A DNA stretch of 64,000 bases from Dryocosmus kuriphilus (lineage: Eukaryota > Arthropoda > Insecta > Hymenoptera > Cynipidae), in NCBI GenBank assembly GCA_038277395.1, contig CM076196.1, positions 80,408,286-80,472,285 on the forward strand, given 5' to 3'. Made by a program: the position numbers and the translations under genes. This document shows positions 37,206 to 49,028 of this stretch, one piece after another. Within the stretch, counting starts at the first letter, position 1, and each line of letters starts with the position of its first letter. Under the pieces are notes generated by a model that had not been told where the DNA came from, did not search any database, and saw only the letters and a program-made list of their open reading frames with translations.

Positions 37206-38528
37206 CGAGGTGTGTTCAAAAAGTAAGGTGACTTTTCAAATTTCGCGGGCTGCGTACATTCGATCTTCAATTTTTTAAAATTTTATATTGGTACACTTGT
37301 CCCGAACATACGTGCAGTGTGCACAGTTTCATGTGTATAGCATTTTTAGTTTGTTTGTGAGAGGCGTAAAGGTTAGAAATGTTTGGTGTGATCTTCGATT
37401 TTCTGCTGTCGAAAAAAATGGATCAGAGAACTTGCATCAAATTTTGTGTCAAAAATGGAATTAAGTGCTCCAAAACATTTGAAATATTAACAGTGGCATG
37501 CGGTGAGTCTACTTTGAGCAAAAAAATGTTTATAAGTTGTACAAGCTCTTCCAAGAAGGCCGAGAAGACACCAATGACGAATATCGCGCTGGACGCCACA
37601 GTACGTCAATAAATGGTGAAGGCGTTGCAGGAGTGAAGAATATGGTGTTGAGGAATCGTCGAATAACTGTTAGAGAAGTTGCTGAAGACGTCGGCATCTC
37701 GGTTGTCTCGTGCCATGCAATTTTTTCCGATGTTTTGGGCATGAAACGTATGGCAGCGAAATTTGTTCCGAAACTACTTAATTTTGACCAAAAGAACCGT
37801 CGAATGAGCATCGCTCAAAACTCTTAAATGACGTCAATAATGATCCTGATATGCTCAAAAGGGTTATAACTGGTGACGAATCATGGCTATATGGTTATGA
37901 CTTCGAAACCAAAGTCCAATCGTCCCATTGGAAGGCCCCGGAAGAGCCAAGACCAAAAAAAGCACGTCAAGTTCGATTAAATGTCAAGGTTTTGCTCACT
38001 GTTTTTTTTTTTATTAACGTGGCGTAGTACATCAAGAGTTTTTACCACAAGGTCGCACGGTCAATATGGAGTATTACTTTGAAGTTATGCGCCGTTTGCG
38101 AGAAGCAATGCGACAAGAACGTCCGGAATTGTAGAAAAACAATTCATGATTTTTGCATCACGGCAATGCACCTGCTCACTCATTATTGCTTGTGCATGAC
38201 TTTTTGACCAAAAACAAAACCACAATCATGCCTCAGCCACTACATTCACCGAATTTGGGCCCCTACGACTTTTTCGTATGCCCAAGACTGACTCATGAAA
38301 GGATGGAGACTTGCAACGAGTGAGGAGATAAAGAATGCATCGTTGGAAGAACTCAAGGCTATACCAAAAAATGCTTATCAGAAGTGCTTCGAGGATTGGA
38401 AAAAGCGTTGGCACAAGTGTGTTATATCTGAGGGGGGTTACTTTGAAGGGGACAACATAATAATTGGTCAATAAATAAATATTTTTTTGTAAAAAATAAA
38501 ACTCATCTTACTTTTTGAACATACCTCG
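37206..38528 (+). mobile_element. mariner element, decayed
   Basis: 1323 bp between TA dinucleotides (37204-37205 and 38529-38530). Inverted ends CGAGGTGTGTTCAAAAAGTA and TACTTTTTGAACATACCTCG match except for one or two bases. They enclose a plus-strand mariner transposase pseudogene. Confidence 0.93.
37379..38472 (+). pseudogene. mariner (DD34D) transposase pseudogene
   Basis: Remnants in shifting frames show the mariner order: N-terminal MDQRTCIKFCVKNGIKCSKT helix region, RNRRITVREVAEDVGISVVS helix-turn-helix, GDESWLYGYD with the first catalytic Asp (about 37873), HHGNAPAH at 38156 where the second catalytic Asp is replaced by Gly, and PYDFF at about 38261 with the third Asp. Spacing from the Gly to that Asp is 34 residues, as in DD34D. 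Frame shifts occur near 37540 and 37827, a T-run has expanded near 38000, and several stops follow. Non-functional. Confidence 0.9.
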
Positions 38529-38530
38529 TA

Positions 38531-39019
38531 TATCTACTTTCCTACTGCAAATATTTTTTCCCGATCAGACAATATCTTCTCTTCTTTTTTGGGAATTCAA
38601 AATTCATAACAACTTTCTTGCTGGTTAAAAACTGAAGGTCAGTTTTTGGTATATACAGCATTAGCTAGTAAAGCGTCATCAAAAACCAGGAAAATTTTTT
38701 TTTTTAATTTATAATTTTTAGAAAATGTGCATAAAACATGTTTTTTTTAGATTGGGATTGGGATTTTGTTTCCTTCTTTCAAAAATTTGGAACGTTTTAA
38801 ACACAACGGGAAATGTTGTTTCTACGAAAGAAAAATAATAGCGTGTTTCTTCGATTCAAGCTGAAGAAATTTCAGATCAGATATATTAAAATTTTTCGCA
38901 AAAAAGTGTGCATTTGACTCAATCCAAAAAACCATGTTTTTTGCACATTTTCAAAAAATTATAAACGGAACAACATTTTTTTTCTGATTTTATGTTACTG
39001 TTCACTAGAAAAACTGTAC
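38531..39019. repeat. Short inverted repeat, 38690-38985
   Basis: ATAATTTTTAGAAAATGTGC and AACATGTTTTTT near 38711-38750 pair with CCATGTTTTTTGCACATTTT near 38931-38955. The arms are about 50 bp and imperfect. This looks like a small foldback or MITE remnant. The rest of the interval is AT-rich and unassigned. Confidence 0.45.
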
Positions 39020-42010
39020 ATACAATATTATTATTACAGTTTTATTACAGTTCGAACTCGGAAGTTCATTGTCTCATCCACCCGAAACTGCCACGCATCT
39101 CTATCCTGTGCATCCTCCATCCAGCTTAAATAATCATGTCCTAGCTCTTTTAGATCGTCCATTACGTTTTTCTCCCATCTGTTTCTCGGTCTGCCTAGAG
39201 GTCTCTTACTAATCGGTTTCCCCCTTAAAACTTGCCCCACTGTTCTTTCGTTGCCCATTGTTGCCACATGTATCTTAATTTATTCGCTTTCATCACTATA
39301 TTAAAATTTACTGACCCGTAGAGGGTATGCAGCTCATCATCATGCAGTTTTCTCTATTCACCAGTCTCTTCGTCCCTTTTTGGGCCATAGATTTTTCTAA
39401 GTACTTTATTTTCGAATAATCTAAACCTGTTCTCCTCTTCTTTCGTCAGGACTCACGTTTCGCACCCGTATATGACGACCGGAATTATTATCGTTTTTGA
39501 AATTCTTCCTTTGATGTTTCTAGATAGCGATCGCGATTTTAGTAACGCATTTTTTGCATAGTAGCACCCATTGCCAACGTGCAACCGCCTATTGATTTCC
39601 GTTTTAACGTTATTGTCGCTATTTATAATAGTCCTGAGGTATTTAGCCTCATTAACTCTTTCGAATTTCATATTTCCGACCATTAGATCCTCCTCTTCAT
39701 TACTTTGTTCTGATCTCTCGACGGTCAAGTATTTTGTATTCGATTCGCTAACTTCTAAAACTATTTCCTTGTCTTTTGTGATCAAGATTTCTACATTTTT
39801 AGCTAACGTTTCTTAATCATTCCCGAGTAAGTCGAGATCACCCGCATATCCCAGAATTTGTATTATCCCAGGGTACCACCGCACCGGTCGGATTCATTTG
39901 TACTTGTTTGGTCATGTGTTCTAAAACTAAGTTGAAAAAAATGCACGAAAGCGCATCGTCCTGTTTCAAACCACCGCGGATCACAAACTTTTCAGATAAA
40001 CTTCCGCTTACGCTTATTCTACCCCTACTGCCGCTTAAGAAAACTTAGATAAGTCTAACCAATTTCTTTGGTACACCCAATAAATCTAGAGTCCAGTATT
40101 GTTTCATTAAACTCCCATTTCTTTTCTAACAGTCGTCTAATTGTAAACATTTGATCGCTTGTAGACCTGTTTGGACGGAATCCACAATGGTAATCCCCAA
40201 TGATTTCCGCAGCAAAAGGGGTTCGTCTACTTAAGATTACATTCGACAGGATCTTATAGCATGAAGGAAAAGTGAAATTCCCGGATAATTATTACAGTTC
40301 GTTTTATCGCCTTTTTAAGAAATAGGTATAATAATAGAGGTATTCCATTCCTCTGGTATGCGTTTTGTTTTTCAGATTGCCCGTACTGATTTACAAATTT
40401 GCCTGGTGAGGCAAGGACCCCCATTTTTTATCAGTTCTGACGGTAGGTCTTCTGTATGACAATTTCTATTTCTTTATCAGTTGGTTCATAAATTACTAGA
40501 TCAGCAGTATGGATTTCACCGAGATTATCTTCAACGGGGGCTTCGCGTACGTTCAGTAGCTTATCGAAATAATTTTTCCATAAATTTAGTTTCTCTGTCG
40601 CATCGGCTACTAGATTGCCATTTTCGTCCCTCATTACTTCCGTTCTACTTTGAAAGCCCCTCCTTATAAACTTGATTCCCCTGTACAACTCATGCGGGTT
40701 ATTTTGTTTATTATGCGTCTCTATTGCTAGTATTTTATTCTTTTCCCACTCCCTTTTCTTGGATCTGTAAAACCTATTTGTACTTTTACTAATCTCCAGA
40801 TACTTCTTATGTGTTTGATCGCACTTATTTTATAAACTAATTAATCTGGCCTCTCTTCGCTTTTCAAACCATAGTTTGCACTCTTCGTCGAAACACGGTT
40901 TGCTTTCGATTACTTTCTTTAAACCTATAGTAAGTTTCGCGGCTGTCTTTATCGCCTGTTTCATATTGTCCCACAGGATCCTCCTCGTAATTATCGTTAT
41001 GGTCTCTCTGTTCTTGAAGAGCGTCGAAACTATTAAAAATCTCTACTTGATAATTCAATATTTCTGTTGGTGTTTTAAACTGATCTATATTGAAACGGAC
41101 TGTTGGCTCTGGCCGGCCAGTTTTCTTACTAAACGCTAGTTCAGATCTTAGTTTCACTATCACGGGAAAGTATTGTGAATTTAAATTCGCCCCCCTGTAC
41201 GATCTTACATCGAGAATTTTTGTGTGACGTCTTCTGTCAATTAAAGCATGATCAATCTGATTGTGAATGATACCATCTGGGGATGTCCAGGTGGTCTTAT
41301 CTATATTTTTATGCTTGAAATATGTGCTTTTGACAATGACGTTCTTTGAAGCTGCAAAGTTTATTACTCTAGTTCCATTATCATTACTGACATCATGCAA
41401 GCTTTCTGACCCTATTGTAGGCCTATACATCGGTTCTTTTCCAATTTTCGCGTTGAAAACTCCCAATAATATTTTTTTCGTTAAACCTCGAGAATATGTC
41501 AAAGACTTGTTGGATTGTTTCGCAAAAACGATCTTTTGGTATCTTCGCCTTTGTCCTCGGTAGGGTAGTGCACTTTGATTAGCACCTGTTTGCAGAAATT
41601 ACCCTTTAGTACAATATATGATAACCGGTCGTTAATGTATTGCATATCGATAACCGCTTGCGAAATTCGTTGATTAATAAGAAAACCGGTCCCCAATGTG
41701 CGCCCTTTAGCTCCCCCATAGTGAGAAGTGTAGTTATCCTTAGAAATTGATGCGTGCTCGCCCGGCAAACAGGTTTCTTGAAGTGCTGTTATGTCAATAT
41801 CGTATCTCTTTGCTATCTCAATGAGTTCGCTAAATCCGCCAGTATTTAGACTATGAGTATTCAGGTTTCCCGCCTTTAGATATTTTATTGTAGTTGTTTG
41901 TTTTTGGAAGTTAGCCATGATATAGTTTTAAGAAAGTCCGCACTTTAGAGATCCTGTTCTGATCGCAGATGAGTCCACCGTCCCAGCAGTGATAACGCCC
42001 TACGTACTTA
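39020..42010 (-). mobile_element. RTE-like LINE copy 3, longest copy
   Basis: Minus strand, with a 3' ATT-rich tail at about 39020-39050. It covers the RT and, unlike copies 1 and 2, the upstream endonuclease (to ATG at 41918). The sequence is more diverged and has many frame breaks. The 5' boundary is not clear: GC-richer sequence continues to about 42320 and may be the 5' untranslated part. Confidence 0.85.
39034..41918 (-). pseudogene. LINE copy 3 endonuclease-reverse transcriptase
   Basis: Broken ORF. Endonuclease at 40864-41918: TALQETCLPG keeps the catalytic Glu and NQIDHALIDRR is present. However, GDFNA reads GVFNA (Asp lost), and the final SDH reads SQY, so the nuclease is dead. A linker region (40431-40688) has the ENLGEIHTADLVI-like segment. 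RT pieces at 39453-39785 (KYLRTIINSDNNVKTEINRR) and 39034-39267 (GRPRNRWEKNVMDDLKELGH) remain. The YADD region at about 39830 is disrupted. A TGA at 39453-39455 sits at exactly the same Trp codon as in copy 2. Protein family: AP-endonuclease-type RTE LINE, inferred from motif order and wording of the blocks. Confidence 0.85.
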
Positions 42011-42456
42011 GGTCTAAGTGTGGGAGCTTTCATCGCTGCGATGTCCAATGGGGCAGCAGGAATTTTCCCTTACAAGATTTTTGGTTTTGGTTCGGGTAGT
42101 GTTTCTAGGTGGATATACGCTGCGCCTTGGCTTGGTAGAACCCATCTACTGCGTATGGACGCGAAAGAGTGAGTCCTCCCAAATCATGGCTGTCGTGTAC
42201 CTATTTTCTACCAGTGTGGGCTCACCGCACCCACGACTGGTTCCTATCGGCTGTCTGCAAATGCTTCTTCTTGTATTCGCAGTTAATCGCAGGGGCCGTT
42301 CCTCTATTTGCAAACTGAAGTTTATCATAATTTTTGAACCAATAGGAACACTTTCTTGGATTTCCAAATTTTCGAATTCAAAAAACGAGCAAAAGATATT
42401 GTACATCGAGAAGAAGGTTTCGCAGGTGAAAACTTGATGTACGAGTAGGTGGGCAA
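42011..42456. other. Possible LINE 5' region or unique sequence
   Basis: GC-richer than surroundings up to about 42320. On the minus strand CRQPIGTSRGCGEPTLVENR precedes a stop; this reads like element coding or leader sequence but I cannot place it. The open frame at 42018-42437 on the plus strand has no support. Confidence 0.35.
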
Positions 42457-42458
42457 TA

Positions 42459-43003
42459 GGGTGGGTCGAACTAAATAGAAAAGCCAAAATAAGTTTAGAA
42501 AATTCGTAATTCTCAGAGTTTTATGAAAATTGCTAATATTAATTATTTTTCGTAATCTAAAAATATGCCCAATTTTTAAAATCTTGTGAGACTTCAATAT
42601 ATTCAGCTTTTCTAGGAGAAAATCTCATTTTTTTAAACCTCAAAAACTAAAATAATTTTTAGAAGTTTCGCAAACTGTACTAAAATATTTTTTAGCACAT
42701 AGAATCTTTACCGCTCTCAGAATGCACCTGAGAAAAATGAGAAGGTTTTAGCAATTGAAATGGCCAGATCCTGAATTAAGTGAAGATTTAAAAATTCGCA
42801 ATTCTTAAAGATTTGCAAAAATCTCAAATATTAATTTTTTTCCTTACTTATGTAATATGCTGAATTTTAAAAAATCTTGTAAGAACCTCAGGATACTAGT
42901 CGATCTATTTCAAATTTTAAACAGATTATAAGGTGCAAAAAAATGAAACTTTTCATTGCTAGAATGTTTCTGATTTAAAATTATTTTATTTTTTGACCTA
43001 CCC
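42459..43003. mobile_element. MITE with GGGTGGGTCGAA termini
   Basis: TA then GGGTGGGTCGAACTAAAT at the left; TTATTTTTTGACCTACCC then TA at the right (TA at 42457-42458 and 43004-43005). Terminal sequence matches the element class at 9104 and 18910. The interior has a direct duplication: ATTCGTAATTCTCAGAG near 42502 and ATTCGCAATTCTTAAAG near 42792, period about 290 bp. No ORF. Confidence 0.75.
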
Positions 43004-43020
43004 TAGTTGGAAATTTTTGC

Positions 43021-43591
43021 CACTGAACAACAAAATATGACCTATGTGGGGTTGGGATGAGACATATCATTTCCGTGGTAGTTTTCTGTGCTGAATCCAA
43101 ATCTGACCTCCCGTTTTTCTCCATCATGTCAAGTTTTTGAGATTTTGTGAGTTAAAAATTTTTTCAAAAAATCACAAATCGTGTGATAAAAGGGTGAAAA
43201 AAATTTTTTCCGCACAAAGCGAGACATGATTTCGATGTATTTTTGAACGCAGAATCCACTGGTTTTTTTTGTTCTTTCGATATCTCATATAGTTTTTGAG
43301 ATAATTTAAAAAAAAAAAAAAAAAAAAACACGAAAAAAAATGGTTTTACAAAAATCCTTATATTTAAGTGAATAAATTTTATTTTTTAGGCACTCTAGTG
43401 TCATTCTCTTCGTTTATTGATACAGAAAAAATTGCGAAAAACTTTACAGTTCCAGCTGTAACGGTTCGAAAGATACAAGGCAGAGAACTTGTCTCTTTCT
43501 AAAGAGTTGCCAATTTGACGGTTTACAAGTAGTCGAGGCGAATCATTGTACTGTTTCTAATATCTCATTGCATTAATATCTTTAATATTTG
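43021..43591 (+). repeat. Left terminal inverted repeat of the CMC-like element
   Basis: 571 bp pairing with 45575-46143. It includes an A-run of about 21 bp at 43309-43329 and blocks such as CAAATTTGACGG-like GCCAATTTGACGGTTTAC near 43508. Confidence 0.93.
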
Positions 43592-43869
43592 TTATATTCA
43601 CAATATTCACAGAGCTTCGTTTGGAAGAAAACTGTTCATGGCACATGCGCGTCTCCCCTCCACTTCTCTCCCCTCCATTATCATACTACTCTTGTTCATA
43701 TCGCGCTATTCGTGCTCCGCGATATCCGATCTTCATTTGATGCTAGCCCTCTGTGGAGTCACAGCGTATGCTACCATTGTACCTGCTATAGAACTTGAAC
43801 TATTTCTATTTAATTCCAATATATTTGCGCTAAGCTTTTATTCAGAGCTCAGTTTGCAAAGATTGCAAA

Positions 43870-45510
43870 ATGCAGAACACCTGCAAAAATCATCCCGATA
43901 GCTTTTGCTACGTTTGCGGTATTTTCATCCCACCTAAAATGAGACAAAACATTTCTCCTACAATGCGAGAAGGCTACGAAATATATTTTCAGATTAAGCC
44001 CGATAATGGAGAAAAAAGTTGGATACCCAACAGCTGCTGTAAAACTTGTGCTAATAAATTATGGTCAGTACAACGAGGAGACTTTGATCGACTTTTTAAA
44101 TTCACTTTCCCTACTTTTTGGAGAGAACCTCAAAACCATATCGATGATTGTTATTTTTGTTTAACAGAAGTAAAAGGCTACTCATCACAATGCAAGAACA
44201 GCACTATTTACCCTAATATTCCTTCCGTGACAAAAGCTGCTTATGACTATAACGATTCTTTACCAGGTAATTCTGTAAACCAAAAAGCAGAAGAAATCAA
44301 TGCTGATGAAAATCAAATCGTAAAATGTAAATGGACCAGCAACTTGCCAGAATTATTCGACCAGAAAGAATTAAATGATTTGATAAGGGACCTAAATTTA
44401 TCGAAAAATCAAGCTGAAATCTTAGGCTCTAGGCTCAAAGAAAAAAATTTATTAAAAAAAGATGTAAAAATTACTTACAGAAATCGAGATAAAAATTTAA
44501 ATATATTTTTTTCCAGTCAAGATACTCCCATCTATTGTACCGATGTAGATAGTCTTATTAAGAGCCTTGGTCATGAATACCAGCCAGAGAATTGGCGCTT
44601 ATTCATTGATGCAAATAAACACAGTTTGAAAGGTGCTCTCCTGCATAATGGAAATGAATATCCATCAATACCCATCGCTCATGCCACCAGTATGAAAGAG
44701 TGCTATGCTGTTATGGAATTATTACTTGAAAAAATAAATTACAAATCACATCAGTGGTCTATCTGTGGTGATTTCAAAGTAATAGGTATTCTTCTCGGAT
44801 TGCAATCTGGCTACACAAAATTTTGTTGCTTTCTATGCACCTGGGACAGCAGAGCACGAGACCAACATTATAATGTTAAAGTTTGGCCAGCCAGAAAGAT
44901 GTTAGAACCAGGAAAAATGAACGTTGCTCAAAAAACATTGGTTGATCGTGAAAAAATATTACTACCACCATTACATTTAAAGCTCGGCATCGTAAAAGAC
45001 TTTATCAAAGCAATGGATAAAAATGGGGAAGGTCATCGTTTCTTGAAAAGAAAATTCCCTAAGCTTAGTGAAGCTAAAATCAAGGAAGGAGTTTTTCAGG
45101 GACCCCAAATCCGACAACTAATGTTGGATTGTGATTTCGAAACAACCTTAACTGACCTTGAGAGAAAAACTTGGTTGTCAGTAAAAGCTGTCATAAACAA
45201 TTTCTTGGGGAACACAAAATCCAGAAAGTACAAACACCTGATAAACACTATGCTGCAGAACTTCAAGGAATTGAAACTGAACATGTCACTAAAGATTCAC
45301 ATTCTTCACTCGCACTTGGACTTCTTCCCAGAGAATTTAGGGGCAGTCAGTGATGAACACGGGGAACGGTTTCATCAAGACATCGCTGAAATCGAAAACA
45401 GATACCAAGGAAAGTGGAGTGTGAACGCTTTAGCAGACTACTGCTGGAGGCTCATGACTGATGAACCAAATGCTCATCACCGTCGAGCATGCAAAAGAAA
45501 AAGTTTCTAG
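43870..45510 (+). CDS. Putative DDE transposase (546 aa), CMC-like
   Basis: Intact single-exon ORF, starting ATG at 43870 and ending TAG. The N-terminus has Cys pairs (C13-C16, C57-C60, C94-C97) that look like a zinc-binding DNA-recognition module. The C-terminal two-thirds resembles a protein family widespread in arthropod and cnidarian genomes and usually annotated as uncharacterised. Candidate catalytic acids: D247 in RLFIDANK, D301 in ICGDFK, and E496 or E499 in SDEHGERFHQD. CCFLCTWDSR (C319, C320, C323) with conserved His nearby suggests a second metal site between acids 2 and 3. It sits between 569-bp inverted repeats, which is the main argument for a transposase. It has no stop or frameshift. 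It could alternatively be a domesticated host gene, but the intact repeats make that unlikely. Confidence 0.82.
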   Translation: MQNTCKNHPDSFCYVCGIFIPPKMRQNISPTMREGYEIYFQIKPDNGEKSWIPNSCCKTCANKLWSVQRGDFDRLFKFTFPTFWREPQNHIDDCYFCLTEVKGYSSQCKNSTIYPNIPSVTKAAYDYNDSLPGNSVNQKAEEINADENQIVKCKWTSNLPELFDQKELNDLIRDLNLSKNQAEILGSRLKEKNLLKKDVKITYRNRDKNLNIFFSSQDTPIYCTDVDSLIKSLGHEYQPENWRLFIDANKHSLKGALLHNGNEYPSIPIAHATSMKECYAVMELLLEKINYKSHQWSICGDFKVIGILLGLQSGYTKFCCFLCTWDSRARDQHYNVKVWPARKMLEPGKMNVAQKTLVDREKILLPPLHLKLGIVKDFIKAMDKNGEGHRFLKRKFPKLSEAKIKEGVFQGPQIRQLMLDCDFETTLTDLERKTWLSVKAVINNFLGNTKSRKYKHLINTMLQNFKELKLNMSLKIHILHSHLDFFPENLGAVSDEHGERFHQDIAEIENRYQGKWSVNALADYCWRLMTDEPNAHHRRACKRKSF

Positions 45511-45574
45511 GGAGTAGTAGCAGCTTATAAATATATTTTTTAAATCACTGAATTATTATTATTATTGTTATTGC

Positions 45575-46143
45575 AAATATTAAAGATATTAATGCAATGA
45601 GATATTAGAAAAAGTACAATGATTCGCCTCGAGTACTTGTAAACCGTCAAATTGGCAACTCTTTAGAAAGAGACAAGTTCTCCGCCTTGTATCTTTCGAA
45701 CCGTTACAGCAGGAACTGTAAACTTTTTCGCAATTTTTTCTGCATCAATAAACGAAGAGAATGACACCAGAGTGACTAAAAAATAAAATTTATTCACTTA
45801 AATATAAGGATTTCTGTAAAACCATTTTTTTTCGTGTTTTTTTTTTTTTTTTTTTTAAATTATCTCAAAAACTATATGAGATATCGAAAGAACAAAAAAA
45901 CCAGTGGATTCTGCGTTCAAAAATACATCGAAATCATGTCTCGCTTTGTGCGGAAAAAAAATTTTTTTCACCCTTTTATCACACGATTTGTGATTTTTTG
46001 AAAAAATTTTTAACTCACAAAATCTCAAAAACTTGACATGATGGAGAAAAACGGAGGTCAGATTTGGATTCCGCACAGAAAACTACCATGGAAATGATAT
46101 GTCTCATCCCAACCCCACATATGTCGTATTTTGTTGTTCAGTG
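45575..46143 (-). repeat. Right terminal inverted repeat of the CMC-like element
   Basis: 569 bp, inverted copy of 43021-43591, beginning about 65 bp after the transposase stop codon. Confidence 0.93.
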
Positions 46144-46909
46144 AAAATTCGATCAGCAATAGAAAATTAGAAAACGTAACGGCCTAGTATTAACACTTGT
46201 TACCTTTCCGCCTTTCATAGTATATAATTAAAAAATTAATAAATGAATATTTAAATTAATTTTCGAGATTGAATTCCGAGGGTGGTGAAGAAATAAACGT
46301 CGAGTAATTGAAGAAATATGCATGATCGTGACACACTGTAAGCAAGCACATTATTGGTGAATGGTTAGCTGTTCGAAATACGGTACTTTCATTACACGGC
46401 TGTAATTCGCCTCGCCGATGATTGTAACGTAGTTACGTGTCCGTGTATGCCACTTGCAGTTGAATTGAGTTATGTGCTACATATATACGAGCAGCGAGCG
46501 AAATGTGACCGTCGCGTCGATGCGTTGCTTTGCGTGCTGCATACGTGCGTGCACTCCCACTATACCGCGGGGACAATGAGTATGATTATTACAAGTCTAC
46601 CGCGACGGCCACAAAGTGCACCTGCACCTGATATGGCGTCCCGAGCAATTTTTTACTCCCCTTAAGTATTATAATCAACACTAGACCATTTTTACTTCGA
46701 TTTTCTTACATTCTCCTGGAGAGATCGTAAAGACACAAAATTGCCCAAATTATTGAAATTAACGGCAGTTGAGATCATTATTTTCGTCAATGGAAGTAAT
46801 TTGATTCTTCTAGTGTAGGTTTTTAGCTGGAGGACTTTTATGTCGATTGTCATGTTTATTGTTCTCAAAACCTGGTCTCTTCTCTATTTGATATTGAACC
46901 CATTTTTAA
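46144..46909. other. No gene recognised; CpG-rich patch 46400-46660
   Basis: AT-rich except for a CpG-rich segment (TACGTGTCCGTGTATGCC, GCGAGCGAAATGTGACCGTC and similar). The 72-codon frame within it is not recognisable. Possibly conserved regulatory sequence; no direct evidence. Confidence 0.4.
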
Positions 46910-46911
46910 TA

Positions 46912-49026
46912 GTCCAGGGACTGAACTGTTTGGGGTCCAAATTCTATGGGATAGGACCGATTTGGATGAAATTTTGACATTAACTTCGTTTCACCCTCTA
47001 TATCAAATGTGATATGATGAAAAAGTGTCCTTTTGCTTAGGGGGTGAAAAACACCCCTTCTAGGGGATGGAAAATAAAATCTTAAAAATAACTACATAAT
47101 TGGATAGAGGGATGAATTCTAAGCAAAAAGTTTTCTATAAGTATTTTTCGAAAAGTTAATACTTTCCGAGTAATTCGTGATCAAAAATCTGAATTTTTCA
47201 TGAACAAAACGACGTTTTTCATCAGTTCTTCTCAAATATCTCGGAAACTTGTGATCCTAAAAAAAAATGTTATTAGCAGAAATGAAGCTTGTATAAAAAG
47301 GACAAAATTGAGTTCCACTTGATCCATGTAGGTGCAATAGGCACGAAGATACAACTGTTTGAACATGACCTCTTTCTTTTAGGTAACAAAATATAATGTA
47401 TTTAACGTGAAATAATTAAAAAAGTTCACGTTTTTCAGAAAAATATGCCATACGCTTTTGAATTTCTATCAAAAATCTTCAAAATAAACTTGATTTTAAG
47501 TCACTAGCATAAAAATTAAAAAAGTTATGATAAAAAAAAAGAAAAATTTCTGCAATTAAGGAAAAAAAAAAATTATCATAAAAAATGATTTGATTTATTT
47601 ATTACAAAAATTAAAATTAAAGCGTACCCTTGTACAATTAACTTTACTTAGGTACCAACGATATTTTCAAGGCGTTTTAATGATTTAAAGTACATATTTT
47701 TTTAAAAATCGCGATTTTTATCAATTTTTCTTTAATTAAAAAAAAATTGCCTTTTTATTAAATAACTTAAAAAAGTCAAATTATAGCGAAAAATATGTAG
47801 GAATATAAAATGTAGGGCTTTTTTAGATGAATATTTTTTTTTTTTTTTCATTTTTGTGACATAAAAATTGACGAAGATATAGCCGATAGAAGTTTGAAAT
47901 CGAGAATGAAGGTGAGGTGTCTTGAGCCCTTTAATCTCAAAAATTTTAAAAAGTACGCAACTTAAAAGAACGAAAAAATTTGGAGTTATAGCTGTTGAAA
48001 CTTCCTTTAAATTTATTTTTTAATCATCTAAATAGCATTAAAATTAACGGAGATATCGCTAAAAAACTGACACATTTTGTCGCCATCATTTTCGCTGCGT
48101 ATTGCACAGTACACGCACTTACCTAGATGTACAAGAACATTATATACATGTATAAATATTTTATCTACGCACACATACACAAACACAAACGCATGTGGAA
48201 AATTTGAAATGTTTAAAAACCATTGTTATTTAATGTTGCAATAATTAATTTTCAAAGCAGAATTCATAAAAACAAATACAATTAATTTATAAAGGTAAAA
48301 GTTTTTTCATTTAATTATAAACATTAATTCTTAAGGATCTCAAATGTATGCGCGGCAAATTGGAAATTGAAATGTGCATAAATAATTAAGAGTACTTGTA
48401 TTTATAATTTTCATCTAATTAAATTTGTTTTTAAAGGTGGTTTTTAAGGCTGGTTTTTAAGGGTATTTAAGCTATGCGAAAAATTATCAATGGCCTTGTG
48501 AACATGCATTAGATTTTAACTTAACTGATTTATATTATTAAGCCATTTGAAACTGTGGAAAACAGCAAAATAAGATTTTTTTTCATTAGGGGTGGTTTCT
48601 AAGGGTGGAAGCAAGTCTATTAATAATTAATTGCATCGACAACATGTAAAACATAAATTTTATTCACTATCAAACTGCTAAAAACGCTGAAAAAATTTTT
48701 TTTTTTTTTTCATTTTTCCTCATCAAGCGTTGTTTTTAAGGGCTGAAATTTCAAAATAATCATGTGTACTATAACCTTCAATGCAAAACAATATTTATTT
48801 TGCCTATTTACATGAATTTTAGCTTGTAAAACACGTATTTTCCTATTATTTTAATTTTTAAACTTTAGGGGTAGTTTTCACCCCCTAAAATTAAAGAGCA
48901 CACTTTTACATCATATCACATTTGATATAGAGGGTAAAACGAAGTTAATTCCAAAATTTCATCCAAATCGGTGCTATCCCATAGAATTCGGAGGTTAGAC
49001 CCTGTTTTTCGTTTCATTCCCTGGAC
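46912..49026. mobile_element. Non-autonomous TIR element, 2.1 kb
   Basis: Ends GTCCAGGGACTGAA and TTCATTCCCTGGAC are flanked by TA (46910-46911, 49027-49028). The terminal inverted repeats extend about 155 bp, with CCTCTATATCAAATGTGATA near 46991 pairing with TATCACATTTGATATAGAGG near 48915, and GGGGTGAAAAACACCCC-like sequence near 47040 with TTTTCACCCCCT near 48875. The 1.8-kb interior is AT-rich without a credible ORF. Likely a deletion derivative of a TA-targeting transposon. Confidence 0.82.
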
Positions 49027-49028
49027 TA

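Larger units (their letters stand above)
43021..46143 (+). mobile_element. CMC-like DNA transposon with 569-bp inverted repeats
   Basis: The left repeat (43021-43591) starts CACTGAACAACAAAAT; the right repeat (45575-46143) ends ATTTTGTTGTTCAGTG. The arms match over their whole length apart from a few percent of bases and different lengths of an internal A/T run. A single-exon gene for a 546-aa transposase lies between them. CACTG ends suggest the CMC (CACTA/Mirage/Chapaev) superfamily; this is inference. I could not identify a target duplication. Long, nearly identical repeats and an open ORF point to recent activity. Confidence 0.85.

Noticed and set aside
43870..45510. A host zinc-finger gene
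   Set aside because: The Cys pairs alone would allow this, but 569-bp inverted repeats and a DDE-like acid pattern favour a transposase.
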